64,000 nucleotides of DNA from a bacterium (lineage in GTDB: Bacteria > UBP13 > UBA5359): contig JAQUEL010000004.1 of assembly GCA_028685295.1 (NCBI GenBank), forward strand, positions 1-64,000, given 5' to 3'. The translations under genes and the position numbers were made by a program. Positions 59,715-64,000 of this stretch are shown in pieces (the stretch's first letter is position 1; each line of letters starts with the position of its first letter). A model generated the notes under the pieces. The model searched no databases. It had not been told where the DNA came from and worked only from the letters and a program-made list of their open reading frames with translations.

Positions 59715-60218
59715 ATGCACGTGAGCAAAGACGGGTTGTTGCGCTATATTCTGTATGAGAATGCCGCGAAGGCGGATGGGGAATATTCTTCAGGCTATAT
59801 TTATCTCATTAAGCCGGTATATATACTGGATCCCAGCGTAGTTTCCCGCTGGTTTATCCGTGACGAGGTCTCCGGAGCTGCTCTCAAGGTAAGAGAGGAT
59901 TATGTCAGAGGCCATATCTCTTTGATTGTGCCGGATTGCATTCTTTTTCATCTGGCTGATCTTCTGCAAAAGCACGGCGGACTTACCGGAATGGATATAG
60001 CCGCTGCTTTGAAGACTATGTATGATATGCATATAATTATGCCTCTACGTGCCCAGAGTGCTTGCCGGGCAGTGGAGATGGCTGTAGCAGATGGTCTGGA
60101 GATGAGTAAGGCCGTTTATCTGGCCGAAGCAGAATTGAGCGGAGCCAGGCTCCTGACCAATGATAAAGAGATAGCCTCCAAATATTATGCTGCCATACAT
60201 ATTAGCAATTATCAGTGA
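59715..60218 (+). CDS. PIN-like domain protein, probable toxin or its inactive relative
   Basis: 167 residues from ATG 59715 (GAGGAGG upstream). PIN-domain pattern: YILDPSVVSRWF (first Asp present), VPDCILFHLADLL, where the usual Glu is His, MSKAVYLAEAE, where the usual Asp is Lys, and LLTNDKEIA (last Asp present). Two of four metal-binding acidic residues seem missing, so nuclease activity is doubtful. The N-terminal ~40 residues are extra compared with VapC. 16 nt after the RHH gene. Confidence 0.7.
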   Translation: MHVSKDGLLRYILYENAAKADGEYSSGYIYLIKPVYILDPSVVSRWFIRDEVSGAALKVREDYVRGHISLIVPDCILFHLADLLQKHGGLTGMDIAAALKTMYDMHIIMPLRAQSACRAVEMAVADGLEMSKAVYLAEAELSGARLLTNDKEIASKYYAAIHISNYQ

Positions 60219-60272
60219 AGTGAATAGCTTATATATGCACCTCTCATAAATCAAGAATGCAGATGCAGAAGT

Positions 60273-60620
60273 TCAGAAACATATTGGACTCTGAACTGCT
60301 TTTTTCACCTTGGGCCGGACGATTAAGTTCGCGTCTTTGCGCTCTGGCTTCAAATATTGGACAGCTTCATATACCTGGTCTTTGTAACATACCTTCATTC
60401 CAACTCTTGGCCCAAGCAAGACTTCAATTTCTTTTCTGGCGGGGACAAGTGGATAGCCTTGCGTATCTATCTTGAACAACCTGCCTTTGAAGGAGAAGCA
60501 GCTTGAAGCATCTGTTTTTCGTTTCTTTTTAATACAGAGAATGGTGTCTATATCAATGTTTGACCTGAGAGGGACGAAGATGGATTCTCCTTTGGCGGGC
60601 AGAGCCGCAGGGCGGCAGGT
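60273..60620 (-). pseudogene. Transposase C-terminal fragment, ISNCY-like
   Basis: Open on the minus strand without a proper start: ESIFVPLRSNIDIDTILCIK, then CFSFKGRLFKID, VPARKEIEVLLGPRVG and a stop at 60273-60275. This resembles the C-terminal part of ISNCY/integrase-core transposases. No catalytic core and no terminal repeats are visible. It may be kin to the element at the window ends, but the two parts do not overlap and cannot be compared. Confidence 0.6.
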
Positions 60621-60635
60621 ATGGCCGAAGAAATA

Positions 60636-60747
60636 AAAAAGCCCACAAAAGTGAGCTGTCCGGCCGGTCCACCACGCCCGGCGTCTTCCTGGACTGGCCC
60701 GCGTTAGCGGGACTCAGTGTGTGAGAAGGTGTTCCTCACCTCGGACA
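60636..60747 (-). ncRNA. Candidate structured small RNA with own promoter and terminator
   Basis: About 112 nt on the minus strand. The 5' TGTCCG (60747-60742) pairs with 3' CGGACA (60662-60657). Inside are hairpins GTGAG/CTCAC (or AGGTG/CACCT as an alternative), CCCGC-TAAC-GCGGG and GTCC/GGAC. A terminator follows: AGCTCAC-TTTT-GTGGGCT and T6. I do not recognise the family; it lacks the SRP RNA tetraloop motif and the size of 6S or tmRNA. No downstream gene, so a stand-alone RNA is more likely than a riboswitch. Confidence 0.55.
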
Positions 60748-60752
60748 CTTTA

Positions 60753-60781
60753 ATTATATACTCGTTTCGGGGCAAAGTAAA
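60753..60781 (-). promoter_or_regulatory. Promoter of the candidate small RNA
   Basis: On the minus strand: TTTACT (60781-60776), 17 bp, TATAAT (60758-60753), with the RNA 5' end expected about 6 nt further on. Confidence 0.65.
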
Positions 60782-60841
60782 TATTCGAGGAGTGAGCATT
60801 AGGGGATGTCCCTTCGTCCCCCGCTGGACCTCTACAATTCA

Positions 60842-60870
60842 TTGACAGGCTATATGGCCGATGCTAGAAT
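60842..60870 (+). promoter_or_regulatory. Promoter of the MBL hydrolase gene
   Basis: TTGACA at 60842-60847, 17 bp, TAGAAT at 60865-60870; leader of about 65 nt before the ATG. Confidence 0.7.
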
Positions 60871-60939
60871 ACGCCTGTGTATTACCTTACATAATCGATG
60901 CGTAGATTGCCGCTGTCGATATATGAGAGAGGAAATGAT

Positions 60940-61755
60940 ATGCGCTTACAAATTCTTGGAACTGCCGCCGGGGAGGCATGGCCGGCGATATTTTGCGGAT
61001 GCGATACTTGCAAGCGTGCGCAAGCTGCAGGCGGCAAGGATCTGCGGAGCCGGTCATCTCTGCAAATAAACGATAAATATAAGATAGACCTTCCGCCGGA
61101 TACATACCACCACATAGTTACTCAAGGTTTGAACCTCTCCAGACTCTCTCACCTTTTTATCACTCATTCTCATTCAGACCATTTTGACCTTGCTTTAATA
61201 AATATGATGAACCCGCCATTTGCACATAATCTTGAGCATGCCCCCGTCAAAATTCTAGGAAATAATACGGTGATAGAAAAGATAAACGCCGCGTTTAATG
61301 AAAGTGATCTTTCCTTTAATGCGACGGCTATAGAACCGTTTGTACCTGTTGCAGCCGGGGAGCTTGCTTTCACGCCCATACTTGCCGCTCATATGACGCA
61401 TGAGGATTGCTTAAACTACGTGATAAGCTCCGAGGAAGCTACCGTCCTTTATGCATCCGATACGGGTGCCTACCCGGAGAGAACGATAAATTATCTTTGT
61501 AAATTGAAGTTCGATCTGCTTGTTATTGAGTGTACCTCCGGCACGCTGAATATTCCACCCACGGTACATATGAATTTTGAAACTGTGCTTGATCTTGTAA
61601 ACAGGCTAAAGTCCGCAGGAGCAGTCTCTTCCCGTACAAGAGTAGTAATTACACACTTTTCCCATAACATGGGATTGCTGCATAAAGAGCTGGAAGCAAT
61701 TGCCAAGCCTCACAATATAGAGGTAGCCTACGATGGCATTGTTTTGGATATCTGA
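60940..61755 (+). CDS. MBL-fold metal-dependent hydrolase, PhnP-like
   Basis: 271 residues from ATG 60940 (AGAGGAAATG upstream). ILGTAAGEAWPAIFCGCDTC with the Cys pair, GGKDLRSRSS, the metal motif ITHSHSDHFD, then AHMTHEDC and ASDTGAYPE, and a late His in ITHFSHNMG. This is the pattern of PhnP-like phosphodiesterases. No phn genes are nearby, so the substrate is unknown. Confidence 0.82.
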   Translation: MRLQILGTAAGEAWPAIFCGCDTCKRAQAAGGKDLRSRSSLQINDKYKIDLPPDTYHHIVTQGLNLSRLSHLFITHSHSDHFDLALINMMNPPFAHNLEHAPVKILGNNTVIEKINAAFNESDLSFNATAIEPFVPVAAGELAFTPILAAHMTHEDCLNYVISSEEATVLYASDTGAYPERTINYLCKLKFDLLVIECTSGTLNIPPTVHMNFETVLDLVNRLKSAGAVSSRTRVVITHFSHNMGLLHKELEAIAKPHNIEVAYDGIVLDI

Positions 61756-61767
61756 AATTATTCACGC

Positions 61768-61794
61768 AAAAAACGCGCTCCGTACGGAGCAGCG
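61768..61794 (-). terminator. Terminator of the Gfo/Idh/MocA gene
   Basis: On the minus strand GCTCC-GTAC-GGAGC, extended by GC pairs, runs into T6 (61773-61768). It lies just after the stop of the oxidoreductase gene; the palindromic core could also stop the convergent MBL transcript. Confidence 0.75.
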
Positions 61795-61796
61795 CT

Positions 61797-62840
61797 CTAC
61801 GATAAGACTACCGGCCTTCCCTTCTCAGCCGATTCATAAATATAGCGGCATAGCTCAATAGATTTACGGCCTTCCAAACCATTTACCAGCGGTTCGCGGT
61901 CCTGAGTTATGGCATCGCACATATCCTGTATCTGTGCCTTATGCCAAGTTATGGGAAAGGCCATGGGATCGCTGGCACCGGTGCCGGTAACCTCTTCCAC
62001 ATCGCCAGGTTCATCATTCTCTGTAGCATTCATAATATTCCAAGAGGATAGGCTGCCCTGTTCCAGCGTGATAGTTCCTCTGGTACCGTGCAGTTCCAGA
62101 CGCTCTGGTAAACCCGGATAAAGACAAGTAGAAGCCTCGATAATGCCCATAGCACCATTCCTGAATTTAAGATTGATTACAGCCAGGTTCTCAATTTCAA
62201 TATTTCGATGCACAGGCATTATGGCGGTACGAGCATAGACCTCGGCCACCGGGCCAAAAACCCAAAGCAACAAATCGATGGAATGCAAAGCTTGATTAAT
62301 GAGAACTCCGCCGCCCTCCGTGGATAGTTTGCCGCGCCATTCATCCTTATCAAAATATGCCTGCGGGCGATACCACTTAACATGGACCCCGCCATAAAGC
62401 AACTGCCCAAGCCCACCGGCATGGCAATATTCCCTAGCACGACGTACCGCCTTCTTGAATCTGTTTTGAAAGATCACCGCCAACTTTACTCCATTGGCCT
62501 GACAAGCCTCGATGAGCGCATCGCACTTCTCCAGCCTGATATCCATGGGCTTCTCCACTATAACATGTTTGCCCTGCCGCGCAGCCTCTATCCCCATATC
62601 GGCATGGCAAAAAGGCGCCGTAGTGATATCCACTATATCGATGTCATCCCGCCCCAACACCTCACCGTAATCGCAAGTCCAAGGAACGCCATATCTATCT
62701 GCAAATTGCCTGGCCCGTTCTTCTGTCCTCGAATAAACCAACTTCAGATCGGTCTCATCCAGTTGCACAATAGAGTCAGCATGCGCTGCAGATACCATAC
62801 CGGCCCCTACCAGAGCAACGCCGTATTTTCGCTTATACAA
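61797..62840 (-). CDS. Gfo/Idh/MocA family oxidoreductase
   Basis: 347 residues. Rossmann N-terminus GVALVGAGMVSAAHADSI, and the catalytic Lys in VIVEKPMDIRLEKCD. The C-terminal domain has GGGVLINQALHSIDLLLWVFG with the His of the active site. It is NAD(P)-dependent on a sugar, inositol or derivative; the substrate is not readable. Stands alone between convergent and divergent neighbours. Confidence 0.88.
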   Translation of the reverse strand: MYKRKYGVALVGAGMVSAAHADSIVQLDETDLKLVYSRTEERARQFADRYGVPWTCDYGEVLGRDDIDIVDITTAPFCHADMGIEAARQGKHVIVEKPMDIRLEKCDALIEACQANGVKLAVIFQNRFKKAVRRAREYCHAGGLGQLLYGGVHVKWYRPQAYFDKDEWRGKLSTEGGGVLINQALHSIDLLLWVFGPVAEVYARTAIMPVHRNIEIENLAVINLKFRNGAMGIIEASTCLYPGLPERLELHGTRGTITLEQGSLSSWNIMNATENDEPGDVEEVTGTGASDPMAFPITWHKAQIQDMCDAITQDREPLVNGLEGRKSIELCRYIYESAEKGRPVVLS

Positions 62841-63095
62841 TATACCTGCCTCCGTACTTTTTTATTTATCGTAGCATAGATGCAAGGCTTTTCACGCTCT
62901 CTTTTCTTCTGCTGCTAAGGGACTGTCTTGCTTCTGCTTAAGCTTATCATATAATAAAATATCACCTTTTGGCTAGTATACGGAATATCCGGAATTGATG
63001 GCAATTCCATATACAGGCATAAAGCATGATCAAAATGTTTTATTTATCTGAAAGTATGGTAAATATTTTTAGACATATCGATCAGGAGCGATATC

Positions 63096-63779
63096 ATGCT
63101 GATAAAGGGCATTTTTCTCGTTATATGTTTTTGTTTAATCCCACTTTCAACCGCAGCCGCAAAAGCTGAAACATATTCCATTGTCGCTGTACCTGCTATG
63201 CAAGCCAAAGCAAAGAAGGCGCCGCTTTATATAACGGATGCACATAGGTTGGGTGAACTACAATCAGATTATGATTCTATTAGTGTAGAAGCAGTCAGAA
63301 TTTATCAATATGGAAAATCAAAACCTTTTTATAAAGGCATAACGCTTATCTTTACAGATTCAATAGTAACGTTAAATATTGACGAAGCAAAAGCCTTATC
63401 CGCAACCATACCAGATCTGATAAAAATAGGTACTGAATGGGCAGAGATAGAAAAGGAATCCGCAGAGGCAGATATATTCGTGGGAGGCCCTGATTATATA
63501 TTTAATGTAGGATTTTATCAGCAAGGTAATAAAAGGATTATTTATATGTCCAGCCTCGAAGCCACAGTAATGCTTAAATCGCTAGATGATGTTTTAAATT
63601 TCAAAGATTTAGTTGATCAAGGATTAATATGGCTGTCACGCAATAAAAGTGTCAACCTATCGCAAAGCAATAAAAACGATTTGATAACATTAGTTACCAA
63701 GAAAGGCTGTCATAATAAAAACGGGTTCCGGCAAAACACCAGAACCCGCATAAATACTGGAGCCGACGAGCGGGATTGA
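63096..63779 (+). CDS. Secreted protein of unknown function, C-terminus doubtful
   Basis: 227 residues. Signal peptide (about 1-24, ending AAAKAE); AGGAGCG precedes the ATG. The mature part is mixed alpha/beta and not recognised. The last ~25 residues are translated through the terminator hairpin and the 3' end of the opposing tRNA-Thr gene, so the original C-terminus was probably elsewhere and the present one comes from a frameshift or rearrangement. Confidence 0.6.
   Translation: MLIKGIFLVICFCLIPLSTAAAKAETYSIVAVPAMQAKAKKAPLYITDAHRLGELQSDYDSISVEAVRIYQYGKSKPFYKGITLIFTDSIVTLNIDEAKALSATIPDLIKIGTEWAEIEKESAEADIFVGGPDYIFNVGFYQQGNKRIIYMSSLEATVMLKSLDDVLNFKDLVDQGLIWLSRNKSVNLSQSNKNDLITLVTKKGCHNKNGFRQNTRTRINTGADERD
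63717..63748 (-). terminator. Terminator of tRNA-Thr(CGT)
   Basis: On the minus strand CGGGTTC (63748-63742) and GAACCCG (63728-63722) form a stem running into T5. Confidence 0.75.
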
Positions 63780-63833
63780 ACCGCTGGCCTACGCATTACG
63801 AGTGCGTCGCTCTACCAGCTGAGCTACGTCGGC
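63758..63833 (-). tRNA. tRNA-Thr (CGT)
   Basis: 76 nt on the minus strand: acceptor GCCGACG with CGTCGGC, anticodon loop CTCGTAA (anticodon CGT), T loop TTCAATC and encoded CCA. The 3' end overlaps the ORF of the convergent secreted protein by 22 nt. Confidence 0.94.
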
Positions 63834-63853
63834 GAATCGTCTTAGGCTATCAG

Positions 63854-63883
63854 ATTTTATCATTACAGAGCCATCAGTGTCAA
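63854..63883 (-). promoter_or_regulatory. Promoter of tRNA-Thr(CGT)
   Basis: On the minus strand TTGACA (63883-63878), 18 bp, TAAAAT (63859-63854) with TGA before the -10. Exactly 17 bp separate its -35 from the insertion sequence end at 63901, the same distance as at the left end of the window. Confidence 0.85.
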
Positions 63884-63900
63884 TTCCCGGAGTCATATAG

Positions 63901-64000
63901 TGTGGTTAACTTGTGATAATGTCACTATGTAATTCACTTGAGATAATGTCCCTTTTTGAAATAAAATGCAAAGCATGAAAGAAGGAAGAATTACATTGAC
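63901..64000 (+). mobile_element. Insertion sequence, right copy, 5' end only
   Basis: Starts TGTGGTTAAC and is the exact inverse of 27-126. The transposase would read rightward, out of the window, from an ATG at 63975. Confidence 0.85.
63975..64000 (+). CDS. Transposase, first residues only (partial)
   Basis: MKEGRITL before the window edge, identical to the left copy. Confidence 0.5.

Noticed and set aside
60257-60475. Plus-strand ORF in the transposase remnant
   Set aside because: The minus strand reads as a transposase tail; the plus frame has no likeness to a protein.
60636-60747. SRP RNA as identity of the small RNA
   Set aside because: The conserved GGAAGG tetraloop-helix motif of bacterial SRP RNA is missing.

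Overview
The window is a stretch of a low-to-mid GC Gram-positive chromosome, most likely from the Clostridia. The evidence is the tuf-rpmG-tRNA-secE-nusG-rplKAJL-rpoBC-rpsLG-fusA-tuf-S10/spc/alpha gene order, purine-rich Shine-Dalgarno sites before frequent TTG and GTG starts, near-consensus sigma-A promoters with 16-18 bp spacers, a Cys-rich insert in EF-Tu of the kind found in clostridial EF-Tu, a zinc-type S14, a zinc-lid adenylate kinase, a Rex regulator and comEA/comEC. A Mahella/Thermoanaerobacterales-like anaerobe would fit, but that is inference.

Layout. 1-126: inward end of an insertion sequence whose transposase reads out of the window. 144-37180: an almost unbroken translation/transcription superoperon: tRNA-Tyr, tRNA-Thr, tuf1, rpmG, tRNA-Trp, secE, nusG, rplK, rplA, L10 leader, rplJ, rplL, rpoB, rpoC, rpsL, rpsG, fusA, tuf2, the S10 block, the spc block (with a second EF-G-like gene wedged between rplE and rpsN), secY, adk, map, infA, rpmJ, rpsM, rpsK, rpsD, rpoA, rplQ, truA. 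37173-48360: metabolic and envelope genes: exported alkaline phosphatase, rhamnulokinase plus a sugar isomerase-type TIM barrel, a lone groES, two membrane-linked glycosyltransferases, an exported GH84 glycosidase, rex, an SDR and a class III aminotransferase. 48403-56450: a secreted unknown, tRNA-Ala, leuS, comEA, comEC, a DUF3006-like gene and holA. 56438-58786: a divergent AraC regulator and GH4 glycosidase. 58925-60747: an accessory scar: tRNA-Phe with a broken tyrosine recombinase, a ribbon-helix-helix/PIN pair, a transposase remnant and a candidate small RNA with its own promoter and terminator. 60940-63833: an MBL hydrolase, a Gfo/Idh/MocA oxidoreductase, a secreted unknown and tRNA-Thr(CGT). 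63901-64000: a second copy of the same insertion sequence, inverted.

How the parts work together. The first 37 kb supplies ribosomal proteins, elongation factors, RNA polymerase, Sec channel parts and tRNAs, read from several internal promoters and shaped by leaders before rplK, rplJ, rpoB and rpsL. Both insertion sequence copies end exactly 17 bp upstream of the -35 box of a tRNA promoter and point away from it; this shared geometry is the most unusual pattern I see. Other points worth attention are the EF-G paralog inside the spc operon without a normal start codon, the groES gene without groEL, the PIN protein lacking two of its four usual acidic positions, and the unassigned small RNA at 60636-60747.
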